Origin: Citrobacter telavivensis
GTDB taxonomy: Bacteria > Pseudomonadota > Gammaproteobacteria > Enterobacterales > Enterobacteriaceae
Reading direction: 5' to 3'
NCBI GenBank assembly: GCA_009363175.1
Contig: CP045205.1
Coordinates: 1,302,001 to 1,366,000 of the forward strand
DNA length: 64,000 nucleotides
A program made the position numbers and the translations under genes. The notes beneath the pieces were generated by a model. It saw nothing but the letters and a program-made list of their open reading frames with translations. It had not been told where the DNA came from and made no database searches. Shown here piece after piece: positions 32,864 through 40,378 of this stretch (within the stretch, counting starts at the first letter, position 1; the number at the start of each line of letters is the position of its first letter).

Positions 32864-33739
32864 ATGCAACTGGCTGACGTTATTCCTGTTTTTAAACTGT
32901 ATGGTGAACAACAGGGATGGCCAACCCCCGATCTGCTGCACTGCGAGTCGATTCATCAGCGTAGCAGTTTGTATGAATGGCATATTCGGGTGCATCAGCA
33001 TGCGGAGATCGTCCAGTTACTCTACTTGCATCGGGGTGAAGCAACGATTGAAATTGAGGGGCAGACGACGGTGAGGCGCGATGCCTGTATTCAGGTCGTT
33101 CCTGCGCTTTGTGTCCACGGTTTTCGCTTTTCCCCCGGAACCCAGGGCTATGTTCTCTCTCTGGCGTTGCCGCTGATTGGCCGCCTGGAATCCCAGTTTC
33201 CACAGCTGCTGCCTTTGCTGAATAGTCCGCAGTGCATATCGGTGGCTCAGTCCCGCAGTCACATCCGCACGTTTTTTTCCGCCTTGCAGAAGGAGTATCA
33301 GACGGATAACGAGGCGCGGGAAATGATGTTGTTTTCGTTGCTGAGTGCGTTGCTGGTCTGGCTTCGTCGGCAGAGTCGGCCCATTGCGCAATCGAATGAC
33401 ACTCTGGCGCGTCGGCGTAGCACACTCCGTCTTTTTGCCCGTCAGATTGAGAGCCACTATCGTGAGCATCTTCCCCTTACAGAATATGCGCATCGAATCG
33501 GCCTCTCTGCCAATTATCTGAATCAGTTATGTCGTGAATTTCATCATTGCAGTGCATTAAACGTTTTGCATCAGCGGTTGATGCTCGAAGCCAAGCGCAG
33601 CCTGCAATATACCAGCATGACCATAAGTCAGATCTCCGACTATCTGGGATTCAGTGATGTAACCTATTTTTCCCGTTTTTTTAAAAAACATTCAACGTTG
33701 TCTCCGAAGTCATATCGGGAATTAATTAAAAACAAATAG
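32864..33739 (+). CDS. pobR: AraC-family regulator, PobR-type
   Basis: About 291 aa. The N-terminal half is a cupin-like sensor (HIRVHQHAEIVQLLYLHRGEATIEI), and the C-terminal half holds two helix-turn-helices: YAHRIGLSANYLNQLCREF and ISDYLGFSDVTYFSRFFKKH with the final PKSYRE of AraC proteins. Lengths and linkage fit the PobR/HpaA group that activates pobA with 4-hydroxybenzoate. Two start codons are adjacent (32861, 32864); the second has better spacing from GAGG. It lies 12 bp after pobA in the same direction, whereas pobR is usually divergent. Confidence 0.82.
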   Translation: MQLADVIPVFKLYGEQQGWPTPDLLHCESIHQRSSLYEWHIRVHQHAEIVQLLYLHRGEATIEIEGQTTVRRDACIQVVPALCVHGFRFSPGTQGYVLSLALPLIGRLESQFPQLLPLLNSPQCISVAQSRSHIRTFFSALQKEYQTDNEAREMMLFSLLSALLVWLRRQSRPIAQSNDTLARRRSTLRLFARQIESHYREHLPLTEYAHRIGLSANYLNQLCREFHHCSALNVLHQRLMLEAKRSLQYTSMTISQISDYLGFSDVTYFSRFFKKHSTLSPKSYRELIKNK

Positions 33740-34009
33740 TTTGTCCAAATTTGGATAAATAAAAAAATCGTATATAAAATAGGAATGTTTAATGTCCCAT
33801 TCAGGAATATAGTGTACATATTGACAATATCGACTTGTATTATACCCCGTGATAGTTGTATAACCACATCTTGCGAAATTAAAGAAAAACACCAAGGATA
33901 AACAATTCATATTGGCTATTATTCTGTTCTTTGTATTGTATCGTTGTATGTATTAATACTCATGCGATCCAGTTAATAGCAGATAAATTCATATGAATGT
34001 GGAGGATAT

Positions 34010-34732
34010 ATGTTGCCAGGATGCTGCAAAAACGGAATTGTCATCAGTAAAGTCCCTGTTATACAAGCGGGATTCCACGGCGTTATGCAACGGCATTTCC
34101 CGGAGTATGAGCTTACCGTTTGTGGTGTGGTAGAAGAACTCACGCCACTACAACTCCGGCGGGCGGAGTTGGCGATCGTGGATTTAACCGGTGAATGCCA
34201 ACACCCGCGCACGGTCTGCGAACGATTCTACACACTCCTTTCTCAATATCGTGATATCCATTGGGTTTTCCTGGTGTCACGTGCGTATTACGCGCAGGCG
34301 GTTGAATTGCTGATACGCCCCTTCAGTACGCTGCTGTCTGACGTCGAACCAATTGAGAGTCTGGTAAGCACCATCCGTTCCGGGCATAACAGTCCTGACC
34401 GAATCAGCAAAATGTTGTTGTCGCCCCCTCCGTTAGAACATCTGGAATTCAGTTCCCACGCTATCCTCTTGACGCTTTCAGAGCGAAAAGTACTGCGCCT
34501 GTTGGGGAAGGGGTGGGGGATCAATCAAATTGCGGCGTTACTTAAGAAAAGCAATAAAACTATCAGCGCCCAGAAAAACAGCGCCATGCGCCGCTTATCA
34601 ATACACAGTAATGCGGAAATGTATGCATGGATTAACAGTTCTCAGGGAGCCAGAGAGCTGAATTTACCTTCGGTATATGGAGAGTCAGCGGAATGGAAAA
34701 TAGAAACCGTACGCGAAATGTCGCACTCATAG
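34010..34732 (+). CDS. yjjQ: LuxR-type regulator YjjQ
   Basis: 240 aa (E. coli 241). An N-terminal receiver-like domain without a clear phosphorylation site is followed by a LuxR/FixJ helix-turn-helix (about residues 160-215: LTLSERKVLRLLGKGWGINQIAALLKKSNKTISAQK). In E. coli YjjQ represses flagellar (flhDC), capsule and other genes; yjjQ-bglJ is silenced by H-NS and activated by LeuO. The 270-bp upstream gap (33740-34009) is AT-rich with no gene, as suits H-NS silencing. It overlaps bglJ by 40 bp. Confidence 0.92.
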   Translation: MLPGCCKNGIVISKVPVIQAGFHGVMQRHFPEYELTVCGVVEELTPLQLRRAELAIVDLTGECQHPRTVCERFYTLLSQYRDIHWVFLVSRAYYAQAVELLIRPFSTLLSDVEPIESLVSTIRSGHNSPDRISKMLLSPPPLEHLEFSSHAILLTLSERKVLRLLGKGWGINQIAALLKKSNKTISAQKNSAMRRLSIHSNAEMYAWINSSQGARELNLPSVYGESAEWKIETVREMSHS

Positions 34733-35325
34733 AAAAATGTGTTATGAGCGGAATTGGTATTCAGAATCTATTTAACGCAATCTCAGATAACCAATATAAA
34801 CTGCATCTCTATTTGACGCTGGATGATTTTCAACAGGCGATGAGTACGACAGTTTTTTCTGCCGTTATTTTCTCTCTCTCCTCGGTCCGAAAAGCCAGGC
34901 GGGTAGAACTAATGAGCCTTACCGAACTGTCTGAAAACTATCCTGCTATGCGTCGTCTGGTTATTGCGGATGATGATGCTGAAGCGCGTTTAATCAGCGC
35001 ACTGTCGCCCTCCCCGTTAGATGGTGTGCTGAGTAAAGCAAACTCGCTCCCTGCGCTGCAGGAGGCGTTATTTACCGCATTAAGCGGCACGCGGCGGATC
35101 AGTGAAAGTAATAACAATCTCTGGTATCTCAATCAGAGCCGCATGCTGAGTCCAACCGAGCGTGAGATTTTGCGCTTTATGTCTAACGGCTACTCAATGC
35201 CGCAAATTGCGATTGAACTGGCGCGGAATATTAAGACCATCCGGGCGCACAAGTTTAACGTGATGTCGAAACTGGGCGTCAATTCTGACGCCGGTTTACT
35301 GCATGCGGCAGATATTTTGCTTTAA
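34693..35325 (+). CDS. bglJ: LuxR-type transcriptional activator BglJ
   Basis: 210 aa, somewhat shorter than the E. coli protein (about 225). The N-terminal half is receiver-like; the LuxR helix-turn-helix lies near the end (LSPTEREILRFMSNGYSMPQIAIEL, then NIKTIRAHKFNVMSKLG). BglJ forms a heterodimer with RcsB to activate bgl, leuO and other genes in E. coli. The start overlaps the end of yjjQ, preceded by GGAGAG, showing operon coupling. Likely silenced by H-NS with yjjQ. Confidence 0.9.
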   Translation: MENRNRTRNVALIEKCVMSGIGIQNLFNAISDNQYKLHLYLTLDDFQQAMSTTVFSAVIFSLSSVRKARRVELMSLTELSENYPAMRRLVIADDDAEARLISALSPSPLDGVLSKANSLPALQEALFTALSGTRRISESNNNLWYLNQSRMLSPTEREILRFMSNGYSMPQIAIELARNIKTIRAHKFNVMSKLGVNSDAGLLHAADILL

Positions 35326-35351
35326 CCGCCGCGAAAGCTAAAAACGGATGA

Positions 35352-35810
35352 TTACTGGCACACATCAACCCAGGTGGCTGAAGTCAGTTCAGCCATACGC
35401 TCTGGTGCAATACGCACTGCGCTATATGTGGCTCCTGCTGCCGGAAGGACTTCGGTGAACGATCGTAAAGAGACGTCACAATAAACGGGCAACGGAGTTT
35501 CCAGCCCGAAAGGGCAAACCCCGCCAACGGGATGCCCCGTCGCGTTGACGACTTCATCACTGTTCAGCATGCGCGCTTTGGCACCGAAGGTGCTTTTGAG
35601 CTTTTTATTGTCCAGTCTTGCGTCGCCTTTGGCGACAACCAGGATGATGGTGTCTTTCACCTTCAGCGAAAGGGTTTTTGCTATTTGTCCGGGCTGTACG
35701 TTATGTGCTTTGGCCGCCAGTTCAACCGTCGCGGTACTTTGTTTTAATTCAATGATTTCAATATCCGGGGCATGTTCGGCCAGAAATTGCCGTACCGATT
35801 GCAGACTCAT
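35352..35810 (-). CDS. YbaK/EbsC-family aminoacyl-tRNA deacylase-like protein
   Basis: 152 aa from ATG 35810, which has AGGAG 7 nt upstream; a longer in-frame start at 35876 lacks one. The YbaK/ProX fold is shown by QIAKTLSLK, the conserved lysine strand ILVVAKGDARLD, and the GGVCPFGL loop near residue 107. Family members hydrolyse mischarged Cys-, Ala- or Pro-related tRNAs; the exact tRNA cannot be told. It sits alone between bglJ and an orphan PTS gene, converging on bglJ with a 26-bp gap. Not in K-12 at this site to my knowledge. Confidence 0.82.
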   Translation of the reverse strand: MSLQSVRQFLAEHAPDIEIIELKQSTATVELAAKAHNVQPGQIAKTLSLKVKDTIILVVAKGDARLDNKKLKSTFGAKARMLNSDEVVNATGHPVGGVCPFGLETPLPVYCDVSLRSFTEVLPAAGATYSAVRIAPERMAELTSATWVDVCQ

Positions 35811-35956
35811 TCGATTCTCCTGACACCATTTCTGCAGTCCCCGACGCTTCAGAAAACTGCGAGTGTAATTTGGCATAAGTCGTCCTGTACTGTAAATATT
35901 TTAATATAACAAACCAGCAACATGGGTGATTTTTCGATCCTCTTCACAATCACGGA

Positions 35957-35977
35957 AACCGGTTACCGTAACCGGTT
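35957..35977. promoter_or_regulatory. 21-bp palindromic operator before the PTS EIIC gene
   Basis: AACCGGTTAC-C-GTAACCGGTT is a perfect odd-centred palindrome, 68 bp before the EIIC start. The GGTTACCGTAACC core resembles LacI/GalR-family operators (gluconate-type GTTACCGGTAAC). No LacI-family gene is in this window, so the regulator would act from elsewhere. Confidence 0.7.
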
Positions 35978-36045
35978 GCAGTCTGTGAAAGAGCGATTAA
36001 TACTGGAGTTGTCACTTCCTCTGTATCACATAAAAAGAGCCACTT

Positions 36046-37395
36046 ATGAAATCTACCAACCATGCAGTCTTTAATGTGATTTTTCGGTTTGTTGAAAACT
36101 ATGTCAGCCCGATTGCCGGGCGCATTTCTTCACAGCGTCATGTTATGTCTATCCGTGACGGCTTTATTTCCGCGATGCCATTTATGATTGTCGGATCGTT
36201 TCTGTTGGTATTTGCCTATCCTCCGTTTTCGCCGGATACCACCTGGGGATTTGCCCGGGCCTGGCTGGATATGGCGAAACAGTTTGAAGGGCAGATCCTG
36301 ACCCCTTTTGATATGACCATGGGGATCATGTCGATCTATATTTGTGCCGCTATTGCCTATAACCTGGGCAAACATTACGCGAAGTCACATCAGTTGGATC
36401 CGTTCATGTGCGCCATGCTCTCCACCATGGCGTTCTTACTGGTCGCTGCGCCTAAAACAAAAGGCACTCTGCCTGTGGACAGCCTCGGCGGAACGGGGAT
36501 TTTTACGGCGATTCTGGTGGCAATTTATTGCGTAGAAATGATGCGTTTTCTGAAGGCACATAACATTGGCATTCGTTTACCCGATCAGGTTCCGCCGATG
36601 ATCAAAAACTCATTCGATCTCCTGATTCCGGTGCTGGTGGTGGTGCTCACATTGTACCCGCTCAGCCTGCTGATTCAGGCACAGTTCGACATGCTCATCC
36701 CGCAGGCCATTATGTCTATTTTTAAACCGCTGGTATCGGCTGCCGATTCTCTGCCAGCGATTTTACTGGCGGTGCTGATTGGCCATTTGTTGTGGTTTGC
36801 CGGTATTCACGGCGCGGCGATCGTCTCCGGGATGCTGCAAATGTTTTGGCTGACCAACCTCGGTATGAACCAGACTGCGCTGGCGCAGGGCGCACCGTTA
36901 CCGCATATTTTCATGGAGGCATTCTGGACATTCTTCATCGTGATCGGTGGGTCGGGTGCAACAATGGGGCTGGTGATTTGCTATTTGCGCAGTCGTTCCG
37001 TACATCTGCGTTCGATAGGCCGACTGAGTGTGGTTCCCAGTATCTTCAACATTAACGAGCCGGTGATTTTTGGTACGCCTATCGTCATGAATCCCGTGTT
37101 CTTTATTCCTTTCCTGCTGGCACCGATGGTGAATGCCGTGCTGGCCTGGGCGGCGATGAAACTGGATCTGATTGGTCGCGTGATTTCGGTGGTGCCATGG
37201 ACCGCGCCGGCACCTGTCGGTGCGGCGTGGGCGCTAGGTTGGGATTATCGCGCAGCGATTCTGGTGGTTCTTCTGGCTATCGTTTCTGCCGTCATCTATT
37301 TCCCGTTCTTTAAAGTGTACGAGAAGCAGCTGCTGGAACAAGAGGCGGAAGAGGCACAGCGTTCAGACGCGGAAAACGAGCAGATTGCGTTGTAA
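36046..37395 (+). CDS. PTS EIIC permease, lactose/cellobiose family (orphan)
   Basis: 449 aa with about ten membrane segments. EIIC-lactose/cellobiose signatures: GFISAMPFMIVGSFLLV near residue 40-55, FAGIHGAAIVSGML (substrate region) near 250, IFNINEPVIFGTPIVMNP near 342-358, and a hydrophilic tail. It transports a beta-glucoside, chitobiose or similar sugar with phosphorylation, but needs EIIA and EIIB domains, which are not next to it. Only a palindromic LacI-like operator lies upstream, which suggests co-regulation with a distant PTS/glycosidase locus. Not found between bglJ and fhuF in K-12. Confidence 0.88.
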   Translation: MKSTNHAVFNVIFRFVENYVSPIAGRISSQRHVMSIRDGFISAMPFMIVGSFLLVFAYPPFSPDTTWGFARAWLDMAKQFEGQILTPFDMTMGIMSIYICAAIAYNLGKHYAKSHQLDPFMCAMLSTMAFLLVAAPKTKGTLPVDSLGGTGIFTAILVAIYCVEMMRFLKAHNIGIRLPDQVPPMIKNSFDLLIPVLVVVLTLYPLSLLIQAQFDMLIPQAIMSIFKPLVSAADSLPAILLAVLIGHLLWFAGIHGAAIVSGMLQMFWLTNLGMNQTALAQGAPLPHIFMEAFWTFFIVIGGSGATMGLVICYLRSRSVHLRSIGRLSVVPSIFNINEPVIFGTPIVMNPVFFIPFLLAPMVNAVLAWAAMKLDLIGRVISVVPWTAPAPVGAAWALGWDYRAAILVVLLAIVSAVIYFPFFKVYEKQLLEQEAEEAQRSDAENEQIAL

Positions 37396-37398
37396 TCC

Positions 37399-37420
37399 TC
37401 AGGGGGCGAACGCTCCCTGA
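37399..37420. terminator. Hairpin between convergent EIIC gene and fhuF
   Basis: TCAGGG / CCCTGA arms enclose a GC-rich loop, just after the EIIC stop and abutting the fhuF stop. It probably ends transcription of both genes, although no long T run is present. Confidence 0.45.
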
Positions 37421-38209
37421 TTACTTCAGCGTACAGTCACCGCACTGCTGAACGTCCGGCAGACGATAACGCTGACAGCATGTTCTGCGTACCAGAATCC
37501 CCTCGCGAGGGACGACCGTGCGCCAGAGTGGGTTGTCAGCACCACAGGACAACTGCTTTTCAAAGAAGCAGCCCTGGCGCAGCGTGTTCAACAACTCTTC
37601 ACCCAGCAGCGGTTTCATCTCCGTGAGATACCAGTTAATCAGATAGCCGGTATTGCTCCAGATAAGTTTACCGTTGATTTCTCCGGTTGCCTCAAGCGCC
37701 TGGATGACCGGAGTCAACGCCTGCTTAACCAATGTTTCCATGCGCGCCTGCGGTGATTGCGTCGTCGCCAGACGATCCTGATGCACGTCAATCCAGAAGC
37801 ACGCTGCACGCCCCGTCTCGTGAAACTCCACGTGGACGTGTTCGGGAGAGACATCAATTGCCGTCTCCTGCGTCAGCAGGGCAAGCATCAGTGGGGGCAC
37901 CATCAGACCGATGTACCACTGTGCCCACAGCGAGATTAATGGTTTGTTTTCGCGCGGCTGCGCGGGGTGGTTGCGATAAATATGATTGGAGTAAATTGCC
38001 AGCAGAGACTGGAGTTCGCTTGGGCGACGCCATTGTGCCAGTGTCATCGCGCTCGGAGGGGCGGGTTCATCCAGACGGATGAAATCCAGCAGATGCTCAC
38101 GCGTCTGGGCTATGGTTGCACGCACGGCCTCAGCCAGCGAGGGCATCTGCGGTTGGAGATGCCCTCGCCAGATGACATCGTCAATAATCGGTGCGGAACG
38201 ATAGGCCAT
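37421..38209 (-). CDS. fhuF: Ferric siderophore reductase FhuF
   Basis: 262 aa, as in E. coli. The C-terminal RRTCCQRYRL...QQCGDCTLK contains the CC-x10-C-x2-C arrangement that binds the [2Fe-2S] cluster. FhuF reduces ferric iron in hydroxamate siderophores (ferrioxamine, coprogen) in the cytoplasm. A Fur-box-like sequence just upstream fits iron repression. Neighbours differ from K-12 on the downstream side, where an orphan PTS gene converges on it. Confidence 0.95.
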   Translation of the reverse strand: MAYRSAPIIDDVIWRGHLQPQMPSLAEAVRATIAQTREHLLDFIRLDEPAPPSAMTLAQWRRPSELQSLLAIYSNHIYRNHPAQPRENKPLISLWAQWYIGLMVPPLMLALLTQETAIDVSPEHVHVEFHETGRAACFWIDVHQDRLATTQSPQARMETLVKQALTPVIQALEATGEINGKLIWSNTGYLINWYLTEMKPLLGEELLNTLRQGCFFEKQLSCGADNPLWRTVVPREGILVRRTCCQRYRLPDVQQCGDCTLK

Positions 38210-38224
38210 GAGTTAGATAGTAAT

Positions 38225-38247
38225 ATAAATGATAATGATTGCTAATC
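38225..38247. promoter_or_regulatory. Fur box upstream of fhuF
   Basis: ATAAATGATAATGATTGCTAATC contains consecutive GATAAT-like hexamers resembling the Fur consensus. It lies 16 bp before the fhuF start codon on the opposite-strand reading. Known Fur control of fhuF in E. coli supports this. Confidence 0.65.
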
Positions 38248-38322
38248 CTAGCGACAGGCATAACCGATAGCAAGATCTTTGTCAGTCTGACGTTCAACGG
38301 CGCATTAATTGGCTACGGCGTG

Positions 38323-39387
38323 TCAGGCGATACCCGGATCGTCACTGACTAAAATATGGTTACGCCCCAGATCTTTCGCTTTATAGAGCGCCTTATCAGC
38401 ATGACGAATCGCCTCTTCGACATCTCCCCCTACCAGAGGCGCAATACCAATACTGATTGTTACCTGCGTTGCGACGTTCTCATTGAACATATGGGGAATT
38501 TTAAGATCGTAAACATTCTGCCGGATACGTTCAGCCGCCTCGCGGGCTGTCAGTGGATCGCTCGCCGTCAGGAGCACCATAAACTCTTCACCGCCAAAAC
38601 GGGCGACAATATCGCGTGAACGCACGGCATTGCGGATCGCGGCGGAAACGCGGATCAGGGCCTGATCGCCCATCATATGCCCATAGTGATCGTTGTAGGC
38701 TTTGAAATGGTCGATGTCGATCAGCAAAACGTAATGCTCATGCGTATCCAGTTCCAGCACAGCTTTCAGCTTATGCTGGAGTCCTCGCCGATTATACAAT
38801 CCCGTTAAGGGGTCGAGCATACTCAGGTCGGTCAGCGTCTCTCTTTCGGCGAGCAGTTTGAACATAAGTTGCTGGGCGAAATCGTCGTAGCGCTTTTGAA
38901 TCACATGCTGAATGGCAATACCAGCCATGGGCAGGGCCATAAAATAGAGCAGTCGTAGAGCGTGCTCGCTACCGTTCAGACATAAACAGGCCAACAAGGA
39001 CGGCAGTGAATGGAGGGTAAATGCGACGATGTTATTGGCAAACGCAATTGATCCAATAAACAACACGCTCAGCAGTGCGATCAGCAAAAAGGAATAGTCA
39101 GGATTCTGCAACGTCTGGTATTTCAGCGTAATGTGCGCTGCCCATAAACCGCCAAAGAGTATTGAGATGACATGGAGATTAATCCGCTTCTTCGCATACC
39201 TTACATGCCATGTCAGCAACGCAGTGCTCAGCACAAGGATGAGAGACACCGGTGTGGAGACGGTTTTACTGGGATAGATAGGAAAAGCAATGGCAAACAA
39301 CGCAGAAATAGCGTTGAGAAACAAAAAGAGTCGCAGAGAGAGTTGGTACTTTTTAGTGCGCAGCGTTTGCCAGGATTGTGCAGTCAT
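38323..39387 (-). CDS. Membrane diguanylate cyclase (STM4551-like)
   Basis: 354 aa. Five to six membrane segments (about residues 18-180) precede a GGDEF domain starting at DPLTGLYNRRGL. The active site reads GGEEF, and an RSRD inhibitory site lies five residues before it, so the enzyme should make cyclic di-GMP and be product-inhibited. A C-terminal ADKALYKAKDLGRN motif completes the domain. Position between fhuF and the tRNA-Leu genes agrees with Salmonella STM4551, a known active cyclase. The N-terminal membrane part resembles a MASE-type sensor; signal unknown. Confidence 0.9.
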   Translation of the reverse strand: MTAQSWQTLRTKKYQLSLRLFLFLNAISALFAIAFPIYPSKTVSTPVSLILVLSTALLTWHVRYAKKRINLHVISILFGGLWAAHITLKYQTLQNPDYSFLLIALLSVLFIGSIAFANNIVAFTLHSLPSLLACLCLNGSEHALRLLYFMALPMAGIAIQHVIQKRYDDFAQQLMFKLLAERETLTDLSMLDPLTGLYNRRGLQHKLKAVLELDTHEHYVLLIDIDHFKAYNDHYGHMMGDQALIRVSAAIRNAVRSRDIVARFGGEEFMVLLTASDPLTAREAAERIRQNVYDLKIPHMFNENVATQVTISIGIAPLVGGDVEEAIRHADKALYKAKDLGRNHILVSDDPGIA

Positions 39388-39612
39388 ATCTTAACGTCAT
39401 TATTTATCTAACAATTACACTGTTCACGTCGCATACACTGTTCACGACACATAAATAATGGGTGAGAAGATGCTTGCCTGGAATCAGATTATTGTATCTG
39501 TACGTTTACCGTTGTGCAATTTATCACCTTAAATAATTCATGTCATCATTGCTTGAGTAAAGCTCATATAAGTGACGTATGGATTGCTGACAAATGAGAA
39601 AAATTGTCATAT

Positions 39613-39631
39613 GATATTGGTTATCATTATC
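39613..39631 (+). promoter_or_regulatory. Fur box upstream of yjjZ
   Basis: GATATTGGTTATCATTATC matches the 19-bp Fur consensus GATAATGATAATCATTATC at most positions and ends 18 bp before the yjjZ start codon, so expression of this small gene is probably iron-repressed. Confidence 0.75.
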
Positions 39632-39649
39632 GATGTGAGAGGTGAAACC

Positions 39650-39886
39650 ATGTTGCAACGGGCGCTGGGGAGTGGCTGGGGAGTATTGCTGCCTGGAATC
39701 GTCATTACCGGGCTGGCATTTGCCGATCTTTCTCTCGGGGCATGGAAGGCCATCATTGTATTAGGGTTATTGCTGACCCCGGTGATGCTCTATCACAAAC
39801 AATTGCGGCACTTTGTGTTGCTGCCATCGTGTGTCGTGCTGATCGGTGGAATGATGCTGGTAATGATGAACTGGAATCAGGGATGA
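39650..39886 (+). CDS. yjjZ: DUF1435 small membrane protein YjjZ
   Basis: 78 aa. The start at 39650 follows GAGAGGTG and gives MLQRALGSGWGVLLPG; an earlier in-frame ATG would place the Fur box inside the gene. Three hydrophobic segments with a charged HKQLRH turn suggest a small inner-membrane protein. It matches E. coli YjjZ in length and place (beside fhuF and the tRNA-Leu cluster). Function unknown; the Fur box implies a role in iron limitation. Confidence 0.82.
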   Translation: MLQRALGSGWGVLLPGIVITGLAFADLSLGAWKAIIVLGLLLTPVMLYHKQLRHFVLLPSCVVLIGGMMLVMMNWNQG

Positions 39887-39922
39887 AAACCGGGAATGCT
39901 ACAGAGAGGGATGTAAGATAAT

Positions 39923-40009
39923 TGGTGCGAGGGGGGGGACTTGAACCCCCACGTCCGTAAGGACACTAACACCTGAAGCTAGCGCGTCTACCAATTCCGC
40001 CACCTTCGC
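39923..40009 (-). tRNA. leuV: tRNA-Leu (CAG)
   Basis: 87 nt with encoded CCA. It begins GCGAAGGTGGCGGAATTGGT, has anticodon CAG in the loop TTCAGGT, a long class II variable arm, and ends in ...CCTCGCACCA. Promoter-distal member of a three-gene cluster matching E. coli leuQPV upstream of rsmC; letter assignment follows gene order. Confidence 0.95.
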
Positions 40010-40040
40010 ACAGTCATCTTACTTTTTGATATCGCCTCGT

Positions 40041-40127
40041 TGGTGCGAGGGGGGGGACTTGAACCCCCACGTCCGTAAGAACACTAACACCTGAAGCTAG
40101 CGCGTCTACCAATTCCGCCACCTTCGC
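40041..40127 (-). tRNA. leuP: tRNA-Leu (CAG)
   Basis: 87 nt, identical to the flanking copies except for one base in the variable arm (GTTC instead of GTCC), turning a C-G pair into a U-G wobble. Middle gene of the leuQPV cluster, 31 bp from the next. Confidence 0.95.
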
Positions 40128-40155
40128 CCAGTGCGAGCAATATCAACGTGGTTTA

Positions 40156-40242
40156 TGGTGCGAGGGGGGGGACTTGAACCCCCACGTCCGTAAGGACACT
40201 AACACCTGAAGCTAGCGCGTCTACCAATTCCGCCACCTTCGC
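40156..40242 (-). tRNA. leuQ: tRNA-Leu (CAG)
   Basis: 87 nt, class II tRNA with anticodon CAG and encoded CCA; promoter-proximal copy of the leuQPV cluster. It is preceded by a strong promoter with a GC-rich discriminator. Confidence 0.95.
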
Positions 40243-40276
40243 ATACCATCGATTCTTAAAAAGAATCACTACCACG

Positions 40277-40311
40277 GAGGCGCATTCTAGTGGTTTTCAG
40301 CTATTCGTCAA
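40277..40311 (-). promoter_or_regulatory. Stringent-type promoter of leuQPV
   Basis: On the minus strand, -35 TTGACG (40306-40311), 16-bp spacer, -10 TAGAAT (40284-40289), followed by the GC-rich discriminator GCGCCTCC. This pattern is typical of stable-RNA promoters repressed by ppGpp. Confidence 0.75.
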
Positions 40312-40348
40312 TAGTTAATTACGTGGGGCAGCGGTGATTGCTGCAAAA

Positions 40349-40368
40349 ACGGCCATTCGCATGGCCGT
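40349..40368 (-). terminator. Rho-independent terminator of rsmC
   Basis: ACGGCCAT / ATGGCCGT with a 4-nt loop, followed on the minus strand by TTTTTGC, 11 bp after the rsmC stop. Confidence 0.85.
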
Positions 40369-40378
40369 CATTGTGATA

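Noticed and set aside
33664..33910. Small minus-strand frames in the AT-rich gap before yjjQ
   Set aside because: Frames rich in Ile, Tyr and Phe are expected in AT-rich DNA; no start signal. The region fits H-NS-silenced regulatory DNA.
39923..40242. Three near-identical blocks with about 30-bp spacers, superficially like a CRISPR array
   Set aside because: Each block folds as a complete 87-nt tRNA-Leu with anticodon CAG and CCA end.
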